Positions 34,397 through 44,908 of a stretch of DNA of 64,000 nucleotides are shown here, in pieces. The notes beneath the pieces are model-generated. The model was not told the origin of the DNA. It did no database searches and saw only the letters and a program-made list of their open reading frames with translations. Source of the stretch: Isoetes taiwanensis. Lineage: Eukaryota > Streptophyta > Lycopodiopsida > Isoetales > Isoetaceae. Each line of letters opens with the position of its first letter. The stretch's first letter is position 1. The stretch covers positions 11,213,523-11,277,522 of the forward strand of contig JAJEKV010000021.1 in NCBI GenBank assembly GCA_021234155.1, written 5' to 3'. A program made the position numbers and the translations under genes.

Positions 34397-35599
34397 TTAC
34401 AAAGTACTTAAGACTTTGATGATCGGTCTTAAGGAAAAATTTCTTATCCAAGAGGTAATGTCATGCACAATCGCAAGCATCTCCAGATCATGTGTTGGAT
34501 AATTCTGTTCAGCTGGACTGAGCTTTTTAGATTTATACGCACACACATGGCCATCTTGTAGTAAAGCACCCCCAATGCCAGTGCCTGAGGCATCAGTTAC
34601 TACACAAAATTCTCGTTCCATGCAAGGAATCCTTAGAATAGGTGCATGCGTCAAGGCATCCTTCAGAAATTGAAAACTGCGTTGGCATACTTCAGACCAT
34701 TGAAAAGCTAAATCCTTTTAAAGCAGGGTGGTCAAAGGAGCTGCCTTCTTGGAAAATTGCTTAACAAACTTGCGGTAATACATAGCTAAACCCAGAAATG
34801 CTCTAATTTCCCTTACAGATTGAGGCTGAGACCATTCCTGTATGGCTTTCACCTTTTCAGGATCTGGTTCAATTCCCTTGCTGGAGACAACATGGCCCAA
34901 ATAAATCAACTGCTCTTGAGCAAAACTGCATTTGGAAAGTTTACCATAGAGCTGATGCTGTCTCAAGAGATTCAAAACTGCACGCAAGTGCTCCACATGC
35001 TCTTCTAACATTTTAGAATAGATCAAAATATCATTGAAGAACACGAGCACAAATTGATCGAGCTGAGCCCAGAAAACATCATTCATAAGCCTCATAAAAC
35101 TGGCTAGGCGTTATATAGTAAGCCCGAATGACATTACTACAAATTCATAATGTCCATATCTTATACGGAAAGCAGGTGTAGGAATATCTTCCTCCTTAAT
35201 TTTGATCTGGTGGTAGCCAGAGCGCAAATCAATCTTAGAAAAGAATTTGCTACCGCTTAATTGGTCAAACAGATCATCTACTCTTGGCAAAGCATAACCA
35301 TTCTTGATAGTAATCTGATTCAGCAACTTATAATCAACACATAGGCGCAAACTGCCACCCTTTTTCTTTACAAATAGGGCAGGAGCTCCAAATGGAGATG
35401 TACTAGGCCTAACAAATCCTTGCTCCACTAATTCTTCCAATTGCTTCTTTAATTCCACCATCTCTACAACATTAAAACGATAAGGAGGTCGTGAAAGTGG
35501 CGCAGATCCAGGGAACAATTCAATTTCATGGTTCACCTCACAAAAAGGAGGTAATTCTGTAAGCTTATCAGGGAACACATCTTTGAATTCCTCCAACAT
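34397..35599 (-). pseudogene. Reverse transcriptase and RNase H of Ty3 element
   Basis: The frame from 35599 has the RT fingers and palm ([33 protein letters not shown]). After a stop near 35111 the next piece carries VFFNDILIYSK, where the active-site FxDD has become FFND, then YLGHVVSSKGIEPDPEKV. RNase H follows at 34654-34397 (VVTDASGTGIGGALLQDG, YPTHDLEMLAIVH). Asp-to-Asn at the catalytic pair should abolish polymerase activity. Confidence 0.92.
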
Positions 35600-35629
35600 A
35601 GTCTGAATAAGCTGAGGAACGACAGTTTC

Positions 35630-36439
35630 TTACACTTCCGCAGTTTTGGTTAGCATTCCGACATACATAATTCCCCCTTTGCACAAATAGCGCTTGGCCT
35701 GCTTACAGGATAGCACAGGAGGACCAAAGATCATAGGGCAACTACCCAGTCTCTTAAATGAACCATCTGACAATGTGCAGATGATAGCTCTCTCCTTACA
35801 ATCTATATAGGCACCTACGGCTCTCAACCATGACATCCCCAAAATTAAATCATACTTCCCCAGATCAAGTACTTCAAAATTAGCACGGAATACTAATCCA
35901 CAGAGTTTAAATTCCAACCGAGGAATACAACCATTTGACATCTTAATCACACCATCTGCTAATTCTACCGATCTAGGGTGCCGTGCAGTCACACGCAAAC
36001 CCAACTGATCAACCAATCTAGGTGAAATAAAATTATGCGTACTACCACTGTCAATCATAAAATGGAAAGATTGTGTTCGAATGCTACCTGGAAGATGGAT
36101 AACGTCGGTAGCAAGGTATTCTGGAGGATCTCCACTAATAGCATAGGCGCGCATGTCGGGTTCTGCTTTTGATTCTTCCAGGGTAACAGCTTGGGTCCGT
36201 GCAGGCCTCTCCTCAGTACGAGCATTTCGTGGACCAACAACACTCTGCATACTTGCTGTTCGTCTATTCCAATTTCCTGGAGTCCCACCACTAGCCTGCG
36301 GCTGATTACCTCGGTTTCCATAAGCAGCATTTCGGTTACTCAGCAGTTCCAGCAACCTGCTGCTCGACATTATTCATGTTTCTCCATTTACGGGGACAAC
36401 GTGCCGCATTATGCCTAGCCTCTTTGCAGAAGAAACATA
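35630..36439 (-). pseudogene. Zinc knuckle and protease region
   Basis: The knuckle CFFCKEARHNAARC (C-x2-C-x4-H-x4-C, about 36398-36439) is in one frame. The open frame 36370-35630 then carries the aspartic protease signature MIDSGSTHNFIS and the downstream DLGKYDLILGMSWL. A frame change lies between them. The protease would cleave the Gag-Pol polyprotein. Confidence 0.88.
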
Positions 36440-36567
36440 ATCCTTCCCCACGGCATCGTTCTCGTTCCTCCTGGCTCATCTGAGCTGGTGCATTTGTCTG
36501 CCTTGCAGGCACAGGACGTACGTTTCCATCAGGACCACCAGGAGCAACAAAACCCCTCTCTCTCTGC

Positions 36568-37287
36568 TTAGGAAGATTTTTCCTCGCAGGTTTTCAATGT
36601 TTGGCTGCTTCTTCCCAGGCTCTGCTTAATCATATCCTGGACTTGCTCTTTAAACTTAGAAACTCTTATAGCTTCTTCCAAGCTAGGATATGTCTCTCCC
36701 CCTACTAACAGAGTCAACTCGGGCTTCAACCCACGAATAAACTTATCGGCTAGTTGTGCCACAGTCATAGTAGGTCCATATGGCTGCAATGCCCTAAACT
36801 TATTGGCATATCTCTCCACAGTGTCCTCTTGAACAAGATTCTGGAATTTGTTCATCTGCTCCAGTTCAAACCCAGCAGGTAGGTAATGGAGTTTGAAAGC
36901 GTCCTTAAAAGTATCCCATGAAATTTGGCTCAGAACCAAAAAATTATCTTTCTTATACTCATCCCACCATATCTTAGCAGGTCCTGTCAGCAACATATCA
37001 GCAATAGTTGCCTTTAGCAGCTCTGGGGTTTTCTTTACTTCAAAATAGAACTCAATCCCCTTTAGCCATGCATCAGCATCCTCACCCGTGGTATCCTTAC
37101 CACTGAAAGTCTCCCGTTTGAGCTGCTTCAGAACCTTATTAACTTCATCAAGATCATCATCTTTCTTCGCAACCTGTTGTTGCATAGTGGCCAGCTGTTG
37201 CTGCATAGCTGCCAAAATATGTTCAGTTATGCTCGGAGGGTTATTGCTACCTCCAGCTCCCAAATCGTCACCCTCGTTTCCAGACAT
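36568..37287 (-). CDS. Ty3 Gag (capsid)
   Basis: ATG at 37287 gives MSGNEGDDLGAGG. A Gln-rich coiled stretch (AAMQQQLATMQQQVAKK) is followed by the retrotransposon capsid domain (AKIWWDEYKKDNFL, LHYLPAGFELEQMNKFQNL, EDTVERYANKFRAL). It ends at 36568 after a frame change before the knuckle. Gag forms the particle that packages element RNA. The start is chosen because the longer frame crosses the leader. Confidence 0.85.
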   Translation of the reverse strand: MSGNEGDDLGAGGSNNPPSITEHILAAMQQQLATMQQQVAKKDDDLDEVNKVLKQLKRETFSGKDTTGEDADAWLKGIEFYFEVKKTPELLKATIADMLLTGPAKIWWDEYKKDNFLVLSQISWDTFKDAFKLHYLPAGFELEQMNKFQNLVQEDTVERYANKFRALQPYGPTMTVAQLADKFIRGLKPELTLLVGGETYPSLEEAIRVSKFKEQVQDMIKQSLGRSSQTLKTCEEKSS

Positions 37288-37410
37288 CCTGCAATTTACC
37301 TGGAAAAGGACAATAACAGTTATTCCCATGCCCAAACCATTCTACTTTATAGTAGAATTCTCTGACTCTTATCCCATAATTTCCACATCTCGAAGGTGTC
37401 AGAAACCTTC

Positions 37411-37422
37411 GCTCTCATACCA
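37411..37422 (-). other. Primer-binding site (initiator tRNA-Met type)
   Basis: On the minus strand TGGTATGAGAGC differs by one base from TGGTATCAGAGC, the complement of the tRNA-Met 3' end. Two bases upstream the LTR ends in CA (37425). It fixes the border of the 5' LTR. Confidence 0.85.
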
Positions 37423-37720
37423 ATTGAGACGGACCCAGCCCTCTTGACCTGGGCCGTCACCTACGTTACAACATAAATGGGCTTAAAACAAGATAACCTA
37501 ACTATCGTAACAATACAAATCATACAAGAACTGCCAAAACTTCTAACTCATATTCATAATATCCCAACTGATAATAACTTAGGCACACACATTACAAAGA
37601 TCCCATCACGCCATATGATATCACATAACACATAGTCTCATAGCTGATACACAAGATATGCTAACAACATGTCCAAAAGATAACAACAGACATCTGTAGT
37701 ACAATAAAAACATAGCAGAT

Positions 37721-37981
37721 TCACTCAAATCTCCCATCCGAGGTGACTGAAGAGGATCCAGTAGACCCAGACTCTCCTGAAGGCTCATCTACTGACTCTC
37801 CGTCCAAGCGGTCAACCCTCGGTTGCCTCTGCTCATAATAAATTTGTCTGAAGAGATCAATCAGCAGTTCATAGATCCGATGCATCGACACCAACTCTAG
37901 CTCATCCCACGTTTCTCGAAACCACCACGTTACGAAGGAATCTAAGTGTAACGTGATGCTTGGCTCATTCGGACGTGCCAT
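37721..37981 (-). CDS. Small open frame in the 5' LTR region
   Basis: ATG at 37981 gives 86 codons: MARPNEPSITLHLDSFVTWW, then a Trp/Glu-rich helix-like part and an acidic Ser/Gly tail (GESGSTGSSSVTSDGR). It has no known domain. It lies in what should be the R-U5 part of the 5' LTR, upstream of the primer-binding site. A GT donor-like GAGGTAAGTTTC lies further upstream (about 38105-38116). It could be an LTR-encoded peptide, a leader frame or chance. Confidence 0.4.
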   Translation of the reverse strand: MARPNEPSITLHLDSFVTWWFRETWDELELVSMHRIYELLIDLFRQIYYEQRQPRVDRLDGESVDEPSGESGSTGSSSVTSDGRFE

Positions 37982-38630
37982 CTTTAGCAACATACAGCAA
38001 GCAAGATGGGCTTAGCCCACAGGGACTAAGTGGGGAACACTAGGGTAGGGAACCAAGAACTATATCAATCATGAAATATTAATCTAGGTTCAATATACGA
38101 TAAGAGAAACTTACCTCACTCCAGGCTTCCTGCAAAAGGTTAGATGACTAATCTCACACAATCTCAAGTCTAAATGCATACTATACATGTCTAGGATCTC
38201 TGATCCAGTCCAACTTTCCCCTTGGGTCGCGACCCCAAGGAGACATATTCCAATCCACTGTATGTACAGGCCTTAAAACAAGGGGGCTCTCCCCTTGGCC
38301 TCATCCGTCTACCCTCCCCCTCTGGCCACGGATGCGGAGTCACACAAGGGTGTTTTTATGCTTGACATACCCATATTTTGGTTCGATCAGCACCCGATCA
38401 GCACCTTGAATCGCGACTGTCAGCCGAAGGGCAGGGCCGTCCGTCATTATGGTGAAGGGTACACCCTTCATCATTTGTCATCGATTTTTGAGCGCGAATT
38501 TTCTTCGAGCCATCCCCTATTTTTACATAATTTCGAATGCATCATTGCCATCCTCGCTTTAAATCTATTCAGTCGATCAAGCTTCTCCTATTTTCTGTTT
38601 TCCGAATTCATTAAGCAAGAACAGAATTGT

Positions 38631-40483
38631 GATGGCGCTCAATTCCGACGAGGTTGCTGTCCTTCCCTTTTGTGAAGCTCTCAAATTTCCCTTTGGCCTA
38701 TAAAGTTCTGACCTTTTTTTGTGCTTGCAGGACATGCTGATGGCGAGAACGGAATATGAATTCCATGTTAACCGGGCTCTTTCTAACAAAGGGAAAAAGC
38801 CCAAAGAAATTAAGGCAAAAGATGTTACAGAGGCCGATTTTCTTCGAGTTTGGAAGATGCCACTCAGGAACGGGAAGATTAACCTGAAATTTATTCGGCC
38901 TGCCTATGAAACCCAGCTGCACGACCTTCTTGGACGTATTTACCAAAAATCCAAGCCCACTAACAATGAAGTTAGAGTCATCTTTGCTAGAGCTTTTGCC
39001 TGGGATAATTCCCCTCGAGCAGCTGCAGATCCTGAGGAATATGCTATCAACTGGGCATCCTTTGCTGCTGATGCTTTTAGGACTTCTGAGCGACAATTGA
39101 CAGTTAAGCAAGAGGGTAATAGCTATAGCAACAACAGCAATGCTATACTCAATCAGCTTAGGAAGCTTGCTGCCATGAAAGCTGAAAAAGAAAACGATAT
39201 TTTGATGAAAGAAGAAGATTATTTGAGGAAGGAGGGTGCTCTCACTCAAGCTGACTCTACCATCTCTGCAATAGAAGAGCACATATCTGAAAAAGTGAAG
39301 GACAGAGAGGCTTTAGAAACAGCTGCGCCAGACGAACAAGAAGCTATTCAAAGGCTTAAAGTACAAGAAGAAATGTGGCGAGACCTGTTGGCCAGCACAT
39401 AAGGTGGATAAAAATGGATTGAAGAACTTGAAGACTGACATCATCGAACTCAAAGAAGAAGTTGATGCTATTGAAAAGCATATGAAGGTTTGGCATGCCA
39501 AATGCAAACATGTTGCTTTTCTGCAGTCTGAGTCCAACAGAAATCAGATGCACCTAGGTATGGGTTCCTATGACATGCCTTTCTTGGATAATAAGGATGC
39601 ATGTGAAGCATGTGGCCTTTTGTTCTACAAAGATTATGAATTGCATGTCAAATTAACATGTGGTCACAAATACCATGTTTTTTGCTTTTCTGCTGTTTTG
39701 GACTGTATACATTGCACTGTACCTACCTGTCATGAAGAGGTTCCAGGCAACATATTGCAAGAATTGGTATATAAAGAATACCATCCTGTTGAAAGTGACA
39801 CAGAAAGTGAGAATGATAGTGACAATGAAAGTAACAAGGAAGACAAGAAAAACAAGGTGCTGAGGACCAAGAAAAGAGGTAAAGAAGAAGATGATAGCAG
39901 CACTTCTCTGTACACACTACCTGCTGCTCCTGACTTCATTGCAGAGAGAGTTGCAAAGAAGAAGACCAGATCTGTGAAGAAGCTCAAACTGGAGAAAGGT
40001 AATGGCTTTGACTCTATTTTTTATTTGTTTTAAAAGTTTTCATGTAATCGTAGCTTGTAGAAATATTTTGCGGGTTTTATTGATGTGGACAAGTTAAGTC
40101 CAAAGGAAATTTGCTCATGTCACCCTCCCAAAGCACAAGGAAATCACCAAGGTTGAATGACAACCTCTTTGAAAGGTGATGTTACCACTCCTGAGAAGAA
40201 AATAGGTTCAACAGGTAACATAACTTATTTATTTATGAAATGTTTGTATGCTTAACTTTTTTGTTTCATTCCTTACTGATTTCTGCTACAATGCAATGCA
40301 GAAACTGTGAATAATCTTGATGCTGAACCTCAGGACAAAGCAGATATTGAGGAAGTGCTGAAGTCACCAGCACTTGGAGATTTGGCTGAGCAGTATGATT
40401 CAGGAAGTAGCAGTTCTGAAGAAGTGAACCCTGATATTACCTTGTCAAAGTATTGTCAGGACAAACAAGTGGAAAAGAAGTGA
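38631..40483 (+). pseudogene. RING-like, coiled-coil accessory protein of the transposon
   Basis: ATG at 38631 opens a short first exon (MALNSDE), with an intron ending CTTGCAG at 38729. Exon 2 runs to 39402 (EYEFHVNRALSNKGKKPKEI, ARAFAWDNSPRAAADPEEYA), then a Glu/Lys-rich coiled coil. A one-base shift at 39402 leads to 39404-40000, with a Cys/His cluster (CEACG, LTCGHKYHVFC, CIHC, PTCHEE; about 39599-39740) arranged like a RING or related zinc fold, then an acidic Ser/Asp run. Small exons follow (KSPRLND; GDVTTPEKKIGSTG) and the last (40303-40483) ends DKQVEKK. The role is unknown; a partner of the neighbouring transposase is inferred from position only. Confidence 0.6.
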
Positions 40484-40965
40484 ATTACTTTATGAAAGAA
40501 AACCACCAATTTTCAAATGTAGGTGGTTTTCTATGGCTTGAAACTTTAAATTATAACTACTTAACAGTACTGCTATGACATGCTCATTTCTGTGAAATGG
40601 AGCTGTACATTTTGGTATTTTTGTAAACCCTTCAGCACCTATTAATATATGATCTATAGTTTTAACCAATGTCTTGGTTTAATAATTGATTGTTTTAGAA
40701 AGCAATTGGATTGTGTTTAATTGTAAATAAGATTGTGTTATAGAAAGCAATTGGGTTTGTTTGTGAAAGTGGATTGTGTTTACTTGTAAATGAGATTGTG
40801 TTAATTGGTTTGTTTTGTGAAAGCAATTGGATAATGGTTACATTTTTACAATGTCATTGTTTAGAATTCAATGGTTGTAATTTCTGTAATGGTTATAATT
40901 CCAAAAACCTGAAATGGTTGAAATTCCTGTAATGGTTATAATTCCACAACTTTGCATGGAATGGT
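40484..40965. other. AT-rich gap between convergent genes
   Basis: No gene. Degenerate repeats of GATTGTGTTTAATTGTAAAT and of GGTTATAATTCC occur. Probably the shared 3' flank of the two transposon genes. Confidence 0.6.
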
Positions 40966-43900
40966 TTATATTTCATTGTCTCCATTCTTTCTTCTTCTTT
41001 TCTTTGCAACCTTTGCACTGCTTTGAGTTTGTGATTGTGACTCAACTGCATCTTGTGCCAAGATGGTAGTGTTTTGTCGCAAGCTGTCCATGATGTGATC
41101 ATGCACATCTTCATCAAGCTCATACTGGTTATTTCCCATGTGATGCATGACAAAGTTCATTGCAGTAACTAAATAACTGTAAACACTACATTCAGGATCA
41201 TGCTCCAGCAACTCGTATCTGCAGCCTCCAATGTACTTGTAGTACTTTCCTGTTACAACAACTTCATTCCTACCAAACTTCTGCCCCCAAGGATCCTTGT
41301 ATGCTTTCTCAATGACATGTTTAACCTGTGTGCATTTCAGAATATAAAAATCTACCTTTTCTTTGTTGTTAGGCTCGGCATTGACTGCAAAGTTATCTCC
41401 AATTGCAATTATATCTGACTTCCATTCAGGATCTCCCTCATAAACAGGACCATCAGCAGCTTCATCTTTATATTCAGCACCTGGTCTTAGTTCAGAAAAA
41501 ATCCATGTGCCTATTCTCTCCCTGTTTGGACACTTGCCATACTTACCAAGCCAGCAATTGTGGCAGAAACAAGAATAATTCATGTGTGCTACTTGAGTAG
41601 GGCCTGTACTTTGAATAGGCCTGATAGCATGGAAATGACTTGATCCAACTAGAGTTGCACAATCATAACTCTCACTCCTGTCAACTTCATCAATTCCTAT
41701 TTCCCAAAAAAACCTGCAGTTTCACAAACATAAAACATTCAAACAAAATATGAATTGATATAAAAGGGTTTTGAGAAAATACCTAAATCTGTCCTTCCCT
41801 TCAATTGTGGAATGTTCTTTGAAATGTCTTGTACAAAAAACAACTACATCATGTGCATTTCTCAATGGTGTTGAATTCCTCTTTAACATTTCATGAGTTA
41901 GTGCCCTCTTAATGACAGCTCCAACACCATCATGTTCACCTGTCTCAAGAAAAATGACTGATCATGCATAGGAATACAACAATAAAAGAACAAAACATTT
42001 CAGAATACCTTTTCTATGGTATGAAGCAAAATAATTCCAATTTATTGGAATGCTGGAGTTTTGGTAGTACCTACCAAGGAAATAAAATGGCCTTGCACCT
42101 TTAAACTGATGAGAGCATCCATCAGACCACATAATATGCTGCTTATATTTGATACCTCTGTCTGCTAAAAAATTTGCATGTTTGAGCAAGCAGTGTTGCA
42201 CAAATAAGGTGTCATGTTCCCTATCATCTGAGATGTAGAAATGTGTCTCTTTGATAATTCTTCTTTCATTCTCATCTAAATGAGGATCATCTAATTTTGC
42301 TGCATGTCTGTATGTGTACCAAAATTGTGCACTGATCATTCCTCCAATGAAGACTTTGGATTTCTTGTTGGATCTTGAAGGTATAATTCTCAGCAAAGTC
42401 GATTACTGAAACAATTGAATCCTTTGGAAACGTTGCCAAACAATCCCTAAATTGTTTGGCCTGCCACCTCCCCTCATAGTTGTGTGGAATGAACTGCTTC
42501 AAGACTGTCTTTGCATTCTCAAATATCTCAGCAACACTTGTTGATTTGTAAACCAATTTGGTTACTGGTTTTTTAGAAATCTATAACCTCCCTTATCATC
42601 AGGCTCTTCCACATGCTCATAGACCTACAACAAGAAAACAACAAAGAAATCACAACCAAAGACTAGACAACCTAAATAGACAATCCTCACCTTGTCATAT
42701 GTCTTCCAAATAACTTGATACCCTTTCACACGGATGTCTTTTCTTTTATACATATTGGTAACTTGCTTGGCCCACATTTTTGGCATTTTAAAGTCAAACA
42801 ATCATGTGCATACCATTCATCGATTCATCTCAGGTAACATACTAGTGACCTCCAAAGCTCACTAGTTGAAGCATAGGTGCACTTTCTTGACATGCATGTT
42901 GGTCCAGGCCCACAGACCTCACAAGTGCACTTGCAACCAACACCATATAGTTTTTCATCATTTCTGACTTTGTTAATTGCAACTCTTACAAAGTCTGCTT
43001 TCATATGATACACACAGCAGCACGTCTCTCTATCCTTAACCTTCCTAACATAGGGAGGTTGGAATAGTGAAAAAAGAGACCTCAAACTTTGTATATTCAC
43101 TTCTGAAACGTTGGTAGAAAGTGACCTGCAAGACATGCAACCAACAATTAGCATTAGACATTTTGAAAACAGTTCAGCAAGAAAGAAACAATTGTATGAA
43201 TAAAATACAACCAATAAATATTCTAACCTAAGTCTCTTCTAAGAAGTGTAGTGGATGCATAATTTTCTTCCCTTTAGATAATCTGATCTTTAAAACATGT
43301 TTCTTGGAAGAAGACACTCTAGTGTTGTTCCTCCAAAAGTCAACTATGAATTTTCTTTCATCATACGAAAGTTTGTCAATTCTTGTGCTTTTCTTGAACA
43401 TGGACCATGGGCCATCGCCATGTTCAGCAGCTAACCTTCTATTAACGGCAACTGTAACAATTTTCCTGTTTAGATTCATTTGTTTGGCAAAAGCACATTT
43501 GTTAGTATCGACTAAGCGCAAAAAGACATTGCAAAGACTTCCGGCTCTCAAGTATCGCTGGTTTTCGAGTACTTATGAGCTTCAAAAGAATCCCTCAGAT
43601 TTTTAACAATCATTTCCATTGTTTTCACTTCTTTTGTGCATGGAACACCAAGTTCTGGCACCCACTTGGCAAAGACCACTTTCTTTTTTTTTTGTCGTGA
43701 GGTTTCCCTACTTCTTTGGACCGGTTTCTTTTTTTTTCCTTGAGGTAAGTAAACCTTTTTCGGTACATCATCCGCACCCTTCTTTTTCCTTTTTTTTTCT
43801 GCCTTTGAATCCTTCTTATCTCAGCAGCTTGTTTTTTGAACATAACTTCCAATGAATGTTGGCAGGACATGTTCTCACAAACTTCATTCAAGCAGGAATC

Positions 43901-44685
43901 AAGATTCATCCAATTTAATCTTAATTACCAAGTGTGTAGAAAAATAAGTCAGCATAGTTATGTGCATGAAAAATAAGTCAGCGTAGTTATGTGTAGAAAA
44001 ATAAGTCAGCATAGGTGTTACCTGAATTGTTTGAAGCATCTGGTCTTCCAAGATCTGATGCAAACAAGTCTGAAAGTGCAAATATTCTTAAATGTAGTCA
44101 ACCTAGATAGAATACATATGTAAAAGTCAAAGCATATTTGAGGAAACAAACCTTCTTGTTCTAAACAAAATGAATCCATGGTATGCTCAGCAACATCTCC
44201 ATCAAAAACATTTGAAGGCATGAAATCTTGACAAGAAGCATTTGGCGACTCCCCAAAATCATAAAGGTCCAGAATTATCAACATGATCTTCCAAATAACT
44301 GTATTCTGCATCAAATAAATTGAAAGTTAAATTTCATCTTTCAGCACCACAACAGCACAGTCCTTTACAGGTGCTGAATTGGGTTTGGATTCCCTCACTA
44401 CATTTGAGGAATGTTTATACCTGCAGGTAAGGAAGTATTTGCCTTGGTTTGTGGTACTTTGTTCTCAGAAAAATTCTTTGAGAATGTTGAACAACAATTG
44501 GAAAAGTGCTTTGATTGCTCTACAAATTCATGCAGACCGGAATAGAGTCTCCCTGCATCAAACTTGCTTGAATTCTTTGCTAATGAAGCTAGGAAAGCTT
44601 TTTCGGTCCGGAAACCATAGCTTTCCTGCTCCAAGCAAGAAACACAATTCTGCATCAAAGAAATGTTAATTCCGCCAATTTCCAT
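40966..44685 (-). pseudogene. DDE-type transposase, unassigned family, multi-exon
   Basis: ATG at 44685 (MEIGGINISLMQ). Several exons precede the conserved part: a basic segment, then DTNKCAFAKQMNLNRKIVTV and DKLSYDERKFIVDFW, then FQPPYVRKVKDRETCCCVYH with a Cys cluster (CKCTCEVCGPGPTCMSRKC). The catalytic core shows VIDFAENYTFKIQQEIQSLH (first Asp, about 42400), IMWSDGCSHQFKGARPFYF (second Asp, about 42123) and GEHDGVGAVIKRALTHE (third acidic residue, about 41932, after an intron). The C-terminus has CFCHNCW, IGDNFAV and KYYKYIGG and ends in a basic tail at 40966. One-base shifts near 42290 and in an A-run near 43690 break this copy. I remember similar DFAENY/SDGC proteins, mostly uncharacterised, from other eukaryotes but cannot name the superfamily. 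Confidence 0.75.
43934..44012 (-). repeat. Three tandem copies of about 31 bp in an intron
   Basis: AAAATAAGTCAGCATAGTTA and variants recur three times with GTGTAGA or GTGCATGA between. It lies between exons of the DDE transposase gene. Confidence 0.75.
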
Positions 44686-44908
44686 TTCGAAAGCAACCTA
44701 CCCTTCCAGGATCGTTGAGTTGGCTTCAATCAAGGTCCTTGATTGATCTTGAAGGCCAACGAATTCTCCCGCTCCCCGGAATAGCTATGGCGGGTGACGT
44801 GCGAGAAGGGTGACGTTTTTGGTGAAGGGTTGAAGAAGGCCGAACAGCACTTCACCAGCACTAGTGTCGCGACATGTTTTTTTGAACATGTCAAATGAAA
44901 ATACACCC

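Larger units (their letters stand above)
38348..44908. mobile_element. Two-gene DNA transposon, 6.56 kb, unassigned superfamily
   Basis: The left end (GGGTGTTTTTATGCTTGACA) and inverted right end (GGGTGTATTTTCATTTGACA) agree over most of about 23 positions. ACAA flanks both sides (38344-38347 and 44909-44912), consistent with a four-base target duplication. The interior carries two convergent genes: a RING-like coiled-coil protein (plus) and a DDE transposase (minus), both with introns. It appears to sit inside the 5' LTR of the surrounding Ty3 element. Confidence 0.72.
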
